A stretch of DNA of 64,000 bases from positions 66,369 through 130,368 of the forward strand of contig CAKRQU010000001.1 in assembly GCA_934394585.1 (NCBI GenBank), given 5' to 3'. The DNA comes from an uncultured Eubacteriales bacterium (GTDB taxonomy: Bacteria > Bacillota > Clostridia > Oscillospirales > CAG-272). The position numbers were made by a program, and so were the translations under genes. The notes beneath the pieces were generated by a model that saw only the letters and a program-made list of their open reading frames with translations, did no database searches and was not told the origin of the DNA. Shown piece after piece: positions 27,279 to 35,497 of this stretch. The stretch's first letter is position 1. Each line of letters starts with the position of its first letter.

Positions 27279-27779
27279 TTACTTTTCGATTTTATGTACT
27301 CTGCTTTTTATTGCGAAAATGAACATCGGTCGTAATACGCCGAGAGTCAGCACGGTGAAAACCGTGAGGATAATGCCGTAATCTCCGATGGCGCTTTTAT
27401 ACAGTCTGTGCGCCGAAACGGCATCCGAGATAAACGTGATGAAAAGGGAAGCGAGCAGGATGATAAATATTTCCACGGGCATATCGGTATCGTAAAAGAA
27501 ATACGCCGTGAGGCAAAATGCCGCAAAAGAGAAAAATCCCGATATTATGCCGCAGATTTCGCTCCCCGCCATTTTACCGAGCAGGTATTTATTGTAAAAA
27601 GGAATCCACGAGGAGGAGCCGCATCGGTATTGCAGATTTTCGCCTATCCTGCGGGCAGAGAGGCTTTCCAGAATATAGCTTGCCGTCGTATAAATTATGA
27701 CCAGTATCAGAAAAACAAGCAAAAACATCACTATAAAAGACATTATCCCGAGAAAAAGCAAAACGCTGATCCCACCCAT
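27279..27779 (-). CDS. Small polytopic membrane protein, DUF5684-like
   Basis: The 166-residue protein has four hydrophobic segments (about 5-38, 72-95, 102-122 and 130-152). It has the motif SSWIPFYNKYLLGKMAG after the first helix, which recalls the W-x-P-x-Y-N-x-Y pattern of DUF5684-type membrane proteins. The function is unknown. It is transcribed divergently from the tyrosine-leader operon. A terminator follows at 27224-27259. Confidence 0.65.
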   Translation of the reverse strand: MGGISVLLFLGIMSFIVMFLLVFLILVIIYTTASYILESLSARRIGENLQYRCGSSSWIPFYNKYLLGKMAGSEICGIISGFFSFAAFCLTAYFFYDTDMPVEIFIILLASLFITFISDAVSAHRLYKSAIGDYGIILTVFTVLTLGVLRPMFIFAIKSRVHKIEK

Positions 27780-27905
27780 GAAAATCGCCCCTGTATTTTT
27801 GAAATTTGTTTTTAATCATTATATCATTTAAACAGTAAAAAGTCAACTTTGCCGTCTGCCGGAGCGGCGGAAAAATATTTTCTTTAAAAAATTTTCGTTT
27901 TTGTA

Positions 27906-27934
27906 TTGACAAATTGCGACACGGGGTATATAAT
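27906..27934 (+). promoter_or_regulatory. Consensus promoter of the tyrosine-leader ABC operon
   Basis: TTGACA (27906-27911), a 17-bp spacer and TATAAT (27929-27934) lie about 30 bp before the leader-peptide start codon. Confidence 0.9.
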
Positions 27935-27965
27935 GAACGCAAATAATTTGAAAGGGATTTTTCGT

Positions 27966-28037
27966 ATGAAACGTTGCTTCGATTTTGCATACGCATATTA
28001 CTATTACTTTTACGATGAAAGTAATAGAATTTTGTGA
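27966..28037 (+). CDS. Tyrosine-rich leader peptide (23 aa)
   Basis: A 23-codon frame starts about 30 nt after the promoter, with AAAGGGA upstream of the ATG. It reads MKRCFDFAYAYYYYFYDESN and then RIL. It has six Tyr codons (9, 11-14, 16) and three Phe codons (5, 7, 15). The Tyr codons overlap the left arm of a perfect 10-bp hairpin, and an intrinsic terminator follows before the transporter genes. This is the layout of a ribosome-mediated attenuator sensing charged tRNA-Tyr (possibly also tRNA-Phe). The peptide itself is presumably not functional. Confidence 0.8.
   Translation: MKRCFDFAYAYYYYFYDESNRIL
28001..28027 (+). promoter_or_regulatory. Attenuator hairpin over the tyrosine codons
   Basis: CTATTACTTT (28001-28010) and AAAGTAATAG (28018-28027) form a perfect 10-bp stem with loop TACGATG. 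A ribosome stalled on the Tyr codons would melt it and free the right arm. The right arm and loop edge (28016-28022) could then pair with 28092-28098 at the edge of the terminator. Confidence 0.7.
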
Positions 28038-28097
28038 TGCAGTCTGATAACGAGTTTCAAAAACGGAAAATTTACCGCTTACGATAAAGAAACTTTT

Positions 28098-28132
28098 ACA
28101 CACGGTGTCACAGCCGTGTGTTTATTTTTTTA
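28098..28132 (+). terminator. Attenuator terminator before the ABC transporter genes
   Basis: ACACACGG (28098-28105) pairs with CCGTGTGT (28114-28121) and is followed by a T-rich run to 28132. It lies between the leader peptide and the first transporter gene, so transcription of the operon requires read-through. Confidence 0.85.
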
Positions 28133-28173
28133 CCGCAACATTTTTCAATTTATAAAAGAAAGGAAAAACAAAA

Positions 28174-29145
28174 ATGAAAACCAACGTCAAAAAAATCATT
28201 TCTCTCGCACTCGCCGCAGCAGTAATGCTTTGCTTAGTGCTTGCATTCTCCTCCTGCACAAAGAAAAAGGACAGCTATACCGTGGGTATATGCCAGCTCG
28301 TGCGCCATGAGGCGCTCGACGCAGCCACGAAGGGCTTCAAAGATGCCCTTGTAAAGGAACTCGGAGAAGAAAACGTCACATTCATCGAGCAGAATGCCGC
28401 AAACGACAGCACTGTATGTTCCACGATAATCACGGGCTTTGTTTCCAAAAATGTGGATCTCATCATGGCAAATGCCACACCCGCTCTCCAGTCGGCTTAC
28501 AATATCACGCAGACCATACCGATACTCGGCACATCCGTAACTGAATACGGCGTGGCTCTCGGTATAAAAGATTTCTCCGGCACGGTCGGCGGCAATGTTT
28601 CCGGTACATCGGATCTTGCTCCTCTCACGGAGCAGGCGGATATGATACTTGAATTTTTCCCCGAAGCAAAGAAAGTCGGTTTGCTTTACTGCTCTGCCGA
28701 GCCTAATTCCGAATATCAGGTAAAGGTAGTGGAAGATTACCTCACGGCAAAGGGAATTTCCTGCACACGTTATTCTTTCAGCGATTCAAACGATATTTCC
28801 GCCGTCACCACCACTGCGGCTATGCAGAGCGATGTAATATATGTTCCCACGGACAATACGGCGGCTTCCTGCTCGGAAACGATAGGTAATATCGTGCGCG
28901 AACGCAAAGTTCCCGTTATCGCCGGTGAAAAGGGTATATGCCTCGGATGCGGCGTAGCCACGCTTTCCATCAGCTACTATGATCTCGGCTACAAAACCGG
29001 CGAAATGGCTGCAAAAATTCTCAGGGGCGAAGAAAATATCTCCGATATGCCCATAGAATATGCCCCTGCCACAAAGATGTACAATGCAGATATCTGCAAG
29101 GAACTCGGTATCACTGTTCCCGAGGGCTATACTCCCATAAAATAA
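28174..29145 (+). CDS. ABC transporter substrate-binding lipoprotein, TrpX-like (PF04392)
   Basis: This is an extracytoplasmic binding protein of 323 residues. It has a lipoprotein signal MKTNVKKIISLALAAAVML ending in the lipobox LAFSSC. The mature protein has two Rossmann-like lobes typical of the ABC_sub_bind family: VGICQLVRHEALDAATKGF in lobe 1 and KKVGLLYCSAEPNSEYQV at the hinge. Related streptococcal proteins (TrpX) are linked to tryptophan uptake. The tyrosine-rich leader upstream suggests that tyrosine or another aromatic amino acid is the ligand here. GAAAGGA precedes the ATG. Confidence 0.9.
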   Translation: MKTNVKKIISLALAAAVMLCLVLAFSSCTKKKDSYTVGICQLVRHEALDAATKGFKDALVKELGEENVTFIEQNAANDSTVCSTIITGFVSKNVDLIMANATPALQSAYNITQTIPILGTSVTEYGVALGIKDFSGTVGGNVSGTSDLAPLTEQADMILEFFPEAKKVGLLYCSAEPNSEYQVKVVEDYLTAKGISCTRYSFSDSNDISAVTTTAAMQSDVIYVPTDNTAASCSETIGNIVRERKVPVIAGEKGICLGCGVATLSISYYDLGYKTGEMAAKILRGEENISDMPIEYAPATKMYNADICKELGITVPEGYTPIK

Positions 29146-29172
29146 TCTCTCTCTGCAAAGAAAGGAAAAATC

Positions 29173-30075
29173 ATGGAATTTATCTCCGCCTTGCCGGGAA
29201 CCATAGCTCTGGGTCTGATATGGGGCATAATGGCTGTCGGCGTATACATAACATATAAAATCCTCGACGTAGCCGATCTGACAGTAGACGGTTCCATCTG
29301 CACGGGTGCCGCCGTATGCACCATGCTCATGATAAACGGCGCGCCCGCGTGGCTCGCTATGCTTGCGGCATTGATTTCGGGCATTCTCGCCGGAATGGTG
29401 ACGGGCGCATTGCATATATATCTCGGCATACCCGCCATTCTTTCCGGTATACTCACACAGCTCGTGCTCTGGTCGGTAAATCTGAAAATATTGGGCAAAG
29501 CAAATCAGTCGCTGTCGGCGAGAAACTATAAAGTTTTGCTTTCGCAGATGGATATTGGAAAGGCTATAATAATACTCGTCGTATGCGCCGTGCTTCTTGT
29601 CGCCCTGCTTTATCTTTTCTTCGGCACGGAGCTGGGCGCGAGCATACGCGCCACGGGTATAAACCCCGCCATGAGCCGTGCGCAGGGTATACATACCGAT
29701 GTGACAAAGCTGATAGGGCTGGCGCTTTCAAACGGAATAGTGGCTTTTTCGGGTGCGCTTCTTTGCCAGTATGAAAGCTATGCCGATGTCGGCAGAGGAC
29801 GCGGCGCCGTAGTCATCGGACTTGCCGCCGTCGTGATAGGCGAGGCGGTGATATCGAAACTGCCGCAGAATTTTGCCATTCGTCTTTTGGGCGTCATCGT
29901 CGGCGCATTGATATATCAGATAGTTTTCCAGATAATAATACTGATGGGACTGGATGCGGATCTGCTGAAAATGTTTTCGGCTATCGTCGTCGCGGCATTC
30001 CTCGGAATACCTTATCTGAAAAACAAAGCAGCCGCGCGCCGCGGCAGTCGCAGGGAGGACAAAACGAATGCTTGA
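29173..30075 (+). CDS. ABC transporter permease, TrpY-like
   Basis: This is an integral membrane permease of the branched-chain amino acid/ribose type (BPD_transp_2), 300 residues with about 8-9 hydrophobic segments. Signature stretches include MAVGVYITYKILDVADLTVD near the N-terminus and GTELGASIRATGINPAMSRA near residue 160, the cytoplasmic coupling region. Its 3' end overlaps the ATPase gene by 8 nt. It forms the membrane channel for the lipoprotein encoded 27 nt upstream. Confidence 0.92.
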   Translation: MEFISALPGTIALGLIWGIMAVGVYITYKILDVADLTVDGSICTGAAVCTMLMINGAPAWLAMLAALISGILAGMVTGALHIYLGIPAILSGILTQLVLWSVNLKILGKANQSLSARNYKVLLSQMDIGKAIIILVVCAVLLVALLYLFFGTELGASIRATGINPAMSRAQGIHTDVTKLIGLALSNGIVAFSGALLCQYESYADVGRGRGAVVIGLAAVVIGEAVISKLPQNFAIRLLGVIVGALIYQIVFQIIILMGLDADLLKMFSAIVVAAFLGIPYLKNKAAARRGSRREDKTNA

Positions 30076-30865
30076 ACTGAAGAATATAAAGAAAGTTTTT
30101 TATCCCGGCACGATAAATGAAAAAGTGGCTCTCGACAATCTCAATCTCACATTGGAGGACGGCGATTTTGTTACCGTGATCGGCGGAAACGGCGCGGGCA
30201 AAAGCACTATGCAGAATATAATATCGGGCGTTTATCGCCCCGATGGCGGGCGCATATTGCTCGACGGCATAGACGTCACTTTCCTGCCGGAGCACAAACG
30301 CGCAAAATATCTCGGGCGCGTTTTTCAGGACCCTTCCATGGGCACGGCGGCAGATATGCAGATAGAAGAAAATCTCGCTCTCGCATATCGTCGCGGAAAG
30401 CATCGCACTCTCCGCCCCGGCATAACGAAAAAGGAAAGGGAAGAATATCGCGTTCTTCTTACCGAATTGGGACTGGGACTGGAAACGCGCATGTCGGCAA
30501 AGGTCGGGCTGCTCTCGGGCGGACAGCGGCAGGCGCTTACGTTGCTTATGGCATCGCTTTCTTGCCCGAAATTACTCCTGCTTGATGAGCATACAGCCGC
30601 GCTCGATCCGAAAACCGCGACAAAGGTGCTGGAGCTGACAGACCGCATAGTAAAGGAAAATCATCTGACTACGCTGATGATTACGCACAATATGCGCGAT
30701 GCCATAGCTTACGGAAACCGTCTCATCATGCTCCATGAGGGACGCATAATAATAGATGTTTCGGGCGAAGAAAAGAAAAATCTGACAGTAGAGGATTTGC
30801 TCATGCTTTTCAACAAGGCGAGCGGCACTGTTTTTGCAAATGACCGCGCAATCCTTTCGGAATAA
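30068..30865 (+). CDS. ABC transporter ATP-binding protein, TrpZ-like
   Basis: This is the ATPase of the aromatic-amino-acid-type importer, 265 residues long. Walker A is GGNGAGKST (near residue 42), the Q-loop is VFQDPSMGT, the signature is LLSGGQRQALTLLMAS, and Walker B is KLLLLDEHTAALDP, with the H-loop in MITHNMRDA. The Walker B region ends in DEH in place of the usual DEP, a conservative change seen in this subfamily. The start lies inside the permease gene and GGGAGG precedes it. A terminator follows within 6 nt. Confidence 0.94.
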   Translation: MLELKNIKKVFYPGTINEKVALDNLNLTLEDGDFVTVIGGNGAGKSTMQNIISGVYRPDGGRILLDGIDVTFLPEHKRAKYLGRVFQDPSMGTAADMQIEENLALAYRRGKHRTLRPGITKKEREEYRVLLTELGLGLETRMSAKVGLLSGGQRQALTLLMASLSCPKLLLLDEHTAALDPKTATKVLELTDRIVKENHLTTLMITHNMRDAIAYGNRLIMLHEGRIIIDVSGEEKKNLTVEDLLMLFNKASGTVFANDRAILSE

Positions 30866-30870
30866 ATACA

Positions 30871-30901
30871 AAAACGGGAGATGACAGCATCTCCCGTTTT
30901 T
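30871..30901 (+). terminator. Intrinsic terminator of the TrpXYZ-like operon
   Basis: AAAACGGGAGATG pairs with CATCTCCCGTTTT across a short loop, followed by a T-run. It ends the operon just before repeat copy E. Confidence 0.85.
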
Positions 30902-30904
30902 GTA

Positions 30905-31880
30905 TTTGCCCGTTTACTTTCAGAAAGGAAACGCGGGGGGTACTTTTCACTGACGAAAAGTACCAAAAGGTTACTTTGTCCCCTATGGGGAAACGATCGC
31001 GCTTTTGAGTGACCAAAAGCGCGGCAAAAGTCATCAAAGGAAGGCTCCTCGCCCTCCTTTGCAAACTACCTCGCACCCCGTCGAGTCAGCCGCAAAAAGT
31101 AATGCGCGGCAAGTAAGTGCTATAGATAGCAAAATAAAAAGCTTTTGTCTATCTCTCCGCATATCATCAGCCATACCGCGCGTGCGAACATAGCGCCCGC
31201 AAAAAGCGAGCAGATTCGACGGGGTGGGTGGTGCCACGCCATGGCTTTTGATACACATCCCGCTATAAGCTAAACTCCGACTACGCGAGCATGGCTTGAT
31301 GGACATCGAGTCGGGGCGGCTAAAGCCAAAATCTGAACAGGCAAAATCCCGTGTTAAGCGTGGGTCTGAACCATACTTCCGGCTTAGTCTGCGGTCGGAC
31401 TGTTGGGGCAGTATGTTCGCACGAGTCGCCGCGAGGCGACAGAAGGTGTTTAAAAGAGGAATTGACACATACGCGCAGCGTGTGTGTCGGCGTCGCCGAG
31501 ACAGGAGTTTCCTTCCTCTTTTTGACTTTTGGTATACTCCGTCTCGGCGACGCCGTTCAGAGGTGGCTCCGCCACCCTGAACCCTCCTCTTCGTCAGTGA
31601 AAAGTACGCCCCCCGTTTCCTTCGGAGAGGAAAGTATTTTCCCGCGCTTTTTGTCAGTAAAAAGCGCGACCTCGTCACGGGCGGCGGCGCCGCCCGCTCC
31701 CCCCCTCTTGGCAAAGAGTAATATTTTTTGCGCTTTTATAAAAAGCGCGCCCCGTCCTCCCTCGCGGGAGGAGAACAATCCCTCAGTCATGGCTACGCCA
31801 TGCCAGCTCCCTTTGCACAATGGAGCCGAAGCAACGTGCTTCGCACATTGCTTAATTTCTTTGCACAAAGAAAAACAAAA
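30905..31880. repeat. Palindrome-chain repeat, copy E
   Basis: This is the longest copy, in the B orientation, between convergent ABC operons. It includes GTACTTTTC-ACTGAC-GAAAAGTAC (30940-30963), a GCGC-type hairpin near 30997 and the core with ends CACCCCGTCGA (31074-31084) and TCGACGGGGTG (31216-31226). The full second segment through AAGAGGAATTGACACATACG follows, then CGCGCTTTTT-GTCAGT-AAAAAGCGCG (31643-31668) and a module with CTCCCTTTGCACAATGGAGC that is the reverse complement of part of copy B. An extra 40-bp patch near 31545-31585 is not in copy B. No gene is supported. Confidence 0.9.
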
Positions 31881-31883
31881 CAC

Positions 31884-31901
31884 GGGCGGCAAATGCCGCC
31901 C
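31884..31901 (-). terminator. Terminator of the second ABC operon
   Basis: GGGCGGC-AAAT-GCCGCCC forms a compact stem. On the minus strand it is followed by GTGTTTTGTTTTT. Confidence 0.7.
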
Positions 31902-31937
31902 GCTTTTTCTTTCACTATGTACAAAAATACCTTGCTC

Positions 31938-33578
31938 TTATTTTATATCGAGAGAGCCTGTCGATATCAGCCTGCCGGATTTGCGGCTGAAAAGCATTAT
32001 GCCGTCGCCGGTTATATCAAAACGTATTTTCTGACCGATGCTGTATGTTATTCCGCCGAAAATAACGCCCGTGAGAAGCAGATTGCCCACTCTTATTCTC
32101 ACTGTGGTTTCCATGCCAGTCGGCATGGCGCTGTATATTTCACCTTCGATTTTGCCGTCGGACAGCACTTTTATTGCTTCGGGACGGACGCCTATGATGA
32201 AATCGCGATCTGTCGCGGGTTTTTCGTCTTCTATCTCGGTTTCCTCAACTTTGGCTATGCGGCAAACGAATTTTACATCCTTGTTGCCTTTTTCCACATT
32301 TCTCTTGTCGAGCGCTCTTTCTTTGCGCAGCGCTTCTTTTGCCGCATCCAGCACTTCGTCATTGTGCTGCCAGTTTGCAAGGTCAAGTCCTGCTTTTACA
32401 AACGTGCCGTGTACCGCGTTTTCCAGCAGGGAAAGCTCTATGCCTTCGCCGTTTTGTCCGCCTTCGGCTTCTATGAAGTTTATCTGCGGATTGCCGACAA
32501 AGTCTGCGACAAAAGTATTCGCGGGCTTTCCGTAAACCGTGAGCGGCGCGTCATACTGCTGAAGAACACCGTTATCGATAAGGCATATTTTTGTCGCCAG
32601 CGTCATGGCTTCCATCTGGTCGTGCGTCACATATACAAATGTACTGCCCGTATCGAGATGCAGTCGCTGAAGCTCGCTTCGCATTTCCAGGCGGAGTTTT
32701 GCATCGAGGTTTGAAAGCGGTTCATCCATGAAAAGCACCGTGGGTTCGGGCGCGAGTGTTCTCGCTATGGCAACTCTCTGCTGCTGACCGCCCGAAAGCT
32801 CTGCGGGGTAGCGGTCCATGAACATACCTATTTTCACTATTCTTGCCACTCTGCGCACGGAAAGATCGATTTCCTCTTTCGTGAGTTTTCTCACACGGGT
32901 GACTGTTTTTCCGTCGCGCACAAATTCGAAATCTTCATTTAAAATGCATCCCTGCTTTTGCGCGGCGGCATTTTCCGAGGCTATCACGGCTTCGAGAGAA
33001 GCCGATATTTCGCTTGCTTTCGATGCGAAATCTTTGGTGGTATCGAGATTATACGAAAGTATCTTTTTTGCCGTAAATGCCGAAATGATATAGGTATCTA
33101 TCAGCTTTAGCAGAGCTTTATCGTTATCTGTTTTGCCGTCTTTGCCGCGGCAATCGCAAATGAGAGCCACGAGTTTTTCCGGCTGAGCGAGGACGGATAT
33201 TATTTTTGCCGCTTCTCTTGCTTCAAATGAAACCGTCGGCATTTCTTCTTTTATATTCGAAAGACCGAAAGCTATATTCTGATAAACCGTCATATTCGGC
33301 CAAAGCGCGTAATTCTGGAAAAGAAAACCGACTTTTCTTTTGTTTGCGGGGATATTTATTCCCGTTTCGCTGTCGAATACCACTTTTCCGCCGATGCTGA
33401 TTTTTCCGCTCGTGGGAGTTTCGAGCCCCGCTATCATGCGGAGCGTAGTGGTTTTGCCGCAGCCCGAGGGACCGAGCAATGTAACGAAAGCATTATCTTC
33501 TATTTTCAGATCGAGATGTTCCACGGCATAAAAATTGCCCCATCTTTTTGTAACATCTGTAAGAATGATTTCCGGCAT
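31938..33578 (-). CDS. ABC transporter ATP-binding protein with a large internal insertion
   Basis: This is the ATPase of an iron(III)/polyamine-like importer. The 546-residue protein is much longer than the usual 350-380. Walker A GPSGCGKT (36-43) and the Q-loop FQNY (87-90) are at normal places, but the signature LSGGQQQ is at about 261-267, where about 135 is expected. Some 125 residues (about 110-235) are inserted in the helical domain. Walker B is VLFMDEP (281-287), the H-loop His is near 319, and the C-terminal TOBE-type domain (GVRPEAIKV) is also lengthened. I chose the ATG at 33578, with GGAGG upstream and one base from the previous stop. Confidence 0.9.
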   Translation of the reverse strand: MPEIILTDVTKRWGNFYAVEHLDLKIEDNAFVTLLGPSGCGKTTTLRMIAGLETPTSGKISIGGKVVFDSETGINIPANKRKVGFLFQNYALWPNMTVYQNIAFGLSNIKEEMPTVSFEAREAAKIISVLAQPEKLVALICDCRGKDGKTDNDKALLKLIDTYIISAFTAKKILSYNLDTTKDFASKASEISASLEAVIASENAAAQKQGCILNEDFEFVRDGKTVTRVRKLTKEEIDLSVRRVARIVKIGMFMDRYPAELSGGQQQRVAIARTLAPEPTVLFMDEPLSNLDAKLRLEMRSELQRLHLDTGSTFVYVTHDQMEAMTLATKICLIDNGVLQQYDAPLTVYGKPANTFVADFVGNPQINFIEAEGGQNGEGIELSLLENAVHGTFVKAGLDLANWQHNDEVLDAAKEALRKERALDKRNVEKGNKDVKFVCRIAKVEETEIEDEKPATDRDFIIGVRPEAIKVLSDGKIEGEIYSAMPTGMETTVRIRVGNLLLTGVIFGGITYSIGQKIRFDITGDGIMLFSRKSGRLISTGSLDIK

Positions 33579-33579
33579 A

Positions 33580-35412
33580 TTAACCTCCAATACCTTTGTC
33601 AAGACTTGCGCCTGTAAATTTGTTTATGAGTGCGTTGCATACGAGCACGGTCACTATCAATATAAGGTTCATACCGCTCGAAAAGGCGGCAAGTCCCATT
33701 TCATCGAAATAGTCCATTGTGGTGGAAAGTATCGTTCCGATACCGCTGAGCATCATGAAAAGGGAAAGCTCTCTGATACATGTGGTAAACGGAAGCAGAT
33801 AGCCCGATATGATGGATGTTTTCTGTATCGGAATTATTATGCGGAACATTCGTTTTATCCACGGTATATTCTGAATAATTGCCGATTCTTCTATTTCTCC
33901 GCTGAGCTGAAGCATCGAATTCAGCGATGAGCGGCTGGCAAAAGGTATATATTTTACCGTGCCGACTATGATGAGAAGAGTATACGTATTGTAAAGACTG
34001 AAATATTCGTTGCACAGCAGTTTGAAAAACGCTATGCCGACTGCGATAGAGGGAAGCAGATAGGGAATGAACGCCACATTGTTTACATAGTTTGCAAATT
34101 TGTTGCGGCGCTTTTTCGATACCGAGTAGCCGATGAGCGTGCCGAGCGTGCCCGCGATGAGCGCGCATATCACGGATACTATCAGAGTTCCCTTATACGA
34201 CGACCATATCGTGGAATTATAGAGCATTCCGAGCTGACCGTACATGCCGTATTCGCCCTTCGGATCGTTTACGGTCCACCATTTTGTCGTGAGATTGTCG
34301 GGATTCCATGTCTTGAGGAAGCTGTAATCTCCGGGATTCGGCAGGAATGTTTCGAAAGCAAACGAAATTATCGGATATATGCTCGTAAAGAATGTAAATA
34401 TGATGAGAATTATCGCTATTATATATTTTCCGGCTTTGCCGAGATTGATTTTCGATATCTGTCCCGATTTACCTGTGACTGTCGTATAATTTTTACGGCT
34501 TTTCAGGCTTTGCTGATTGAGCATGAGTATTATCACTCCCATCAGCATCATTATCTCCGCGAGTATGCTTGCTTCGCCAGTATATGTACCTTTCATACTG
34601 ATGTATTTCGTGGAAAGGGTGGAAAGACCGAGATAATGCGGCACGGGATAACTGCCCATAGAACTGCCGAATACGAGGAGCACCGTGGAAAGTATGGCGG
34701 GTGTTATCATCGGCAGTGTGATGCGAAACATGATTTTGCTTTTCGGCGTATCGAGTATTGTCGCCGCTTCCTCAAGATTTGCATCCATATTGCGGAAAAT
34801 GCCGCCTATGAGGATATATGCAAAAGCCGAGTAGTGAAGCCCCAGTACGATAACGCTGGGGAATATTCCCTGACACCACCAGAGCGGCATGCGGATATTG
34901 AAAAGCGAAGCCAGCAGTCCGTCGCTGGTATGTGTTATCGCATTGCTGTTGAAAAGATTTCTCCATACCATTGCTAGAGTCCACTGCGGCATGATATAGG
35001 GGAAAATGAAAATGGAGCTGAGATATTTTTTATATTTCAGATTTGTCCTCGTCACGAGAAAGGCGAAAAGCCCGCCGAATATTATCGCAGCCACGCATGA
35101 GAAAAATGCGACTACCATCGTATTCAGAAGCGGAATCCAGAGGTTTGTTTTGGAAAGCTCGCCCGTGAAAAGGTCGATATAGTTTACAAAAGAATAGCCC
35201 GAGGGCTTTCCCGCCCACCATGTTTCTATGGTGCCGCGGTGTATTTTCAGAGTATCTTCCACTATTGCCAGGATAGGCGTGACTGTGGTTATCGTACACA
35301 AAATGCCCATCACGACAAGGATTACATTATGCGGCTGCATAAAGAAAGTTTTTATTTTATTCAATCGGATTCGCCGCGCGTCCGATTTTGCGGATACAAT
35401 ATCCTTTGTCAT
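33580..35412 (-). CDS. ABC transporter permease with two fused membrane domains (AfuB/ThiP-like)
   Basis: This 610-residue permease carries two BPD_transp_1 modules in one chain, each with about six membrane helices. The EAA-type coupling loops are seen as LEEAATILDTPKSKIMFRIT (near residue 215) and EIEESAIIQNIPWIKRMFRI (near 520). Fused permeases of this type serve iron(III), thiamine or phosphonate importers. The ATPase follows after 1 nt, and GGAGG precedes the start. The stretch MLNQQSLKSRKNYTTVTGKS between the two modules is a cytoplasmic linker. Confidence 0.9.
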   Translation of the reverse strand: MTKDIVSAKSDARRIRLNKIKTFFMQPHNVILVVMGILCTITTVTPILAIVEDTLKIHRGTIETWWAGKPSGYSFVNYIDLFTGELSKTNLWIPLLNTMVVAFFSCVAAIIFGGLFAFLVTRTNLKYKKYLSSIFIFPYIMPQWTLAMVWRNLFNSNAITHTSDGLLASLFNIRMPLWWCQGIFPSVIVLGLHYSAFAYILIGGIFRNMDANLEEAATILDTPKSKIMFRITLPMITPAILSTVLLVFGSSMGSYPVPHYLGLSTLSTKYISMKGTYTGEASILAEIMMLMGVIILMLNQQSLKSRKNYTTVTGKSGQISKINLGKAGKYIIAIILIIFTFFTSIYPIISFAFETFLPNPGDYSFLKTWNPDNLTTKWWTVNDPKGEYGMYGQLGMLYNSTIWSSYKGTLIVSVICALIAGTLGTLIGYSVSKKRRNKFANYVNNVAFIPYLLPSIAVGIAFFKLLCNEYFSLYNTYTLLIIVGTVKYIPFASRSSLNSMLQLSGEIEESAIIQNIPWIKRMFRIIIPIQKTSIISGYLLPFTTCIRELSLFMMLSGIGTILSTTMDYFDEMGLAAFSSGMNLILIVTVLVCNALINKFTGASLDKGIGG

Positions 35413-35497
35413 AAAACCTCCGGCACGGAGCCAAGAAAGAAGTCTTAGCTCCGTGCTGATAATCAGATTTGATATTTACTTTTGTACAGGTTTATAA

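Noticed and set aside
27940..28160. T-box riboswitch before the TrpX-like operon
   Set aside because: No T-box sequence and no long specifier stem are present; the leader peptide explains the terminator better.
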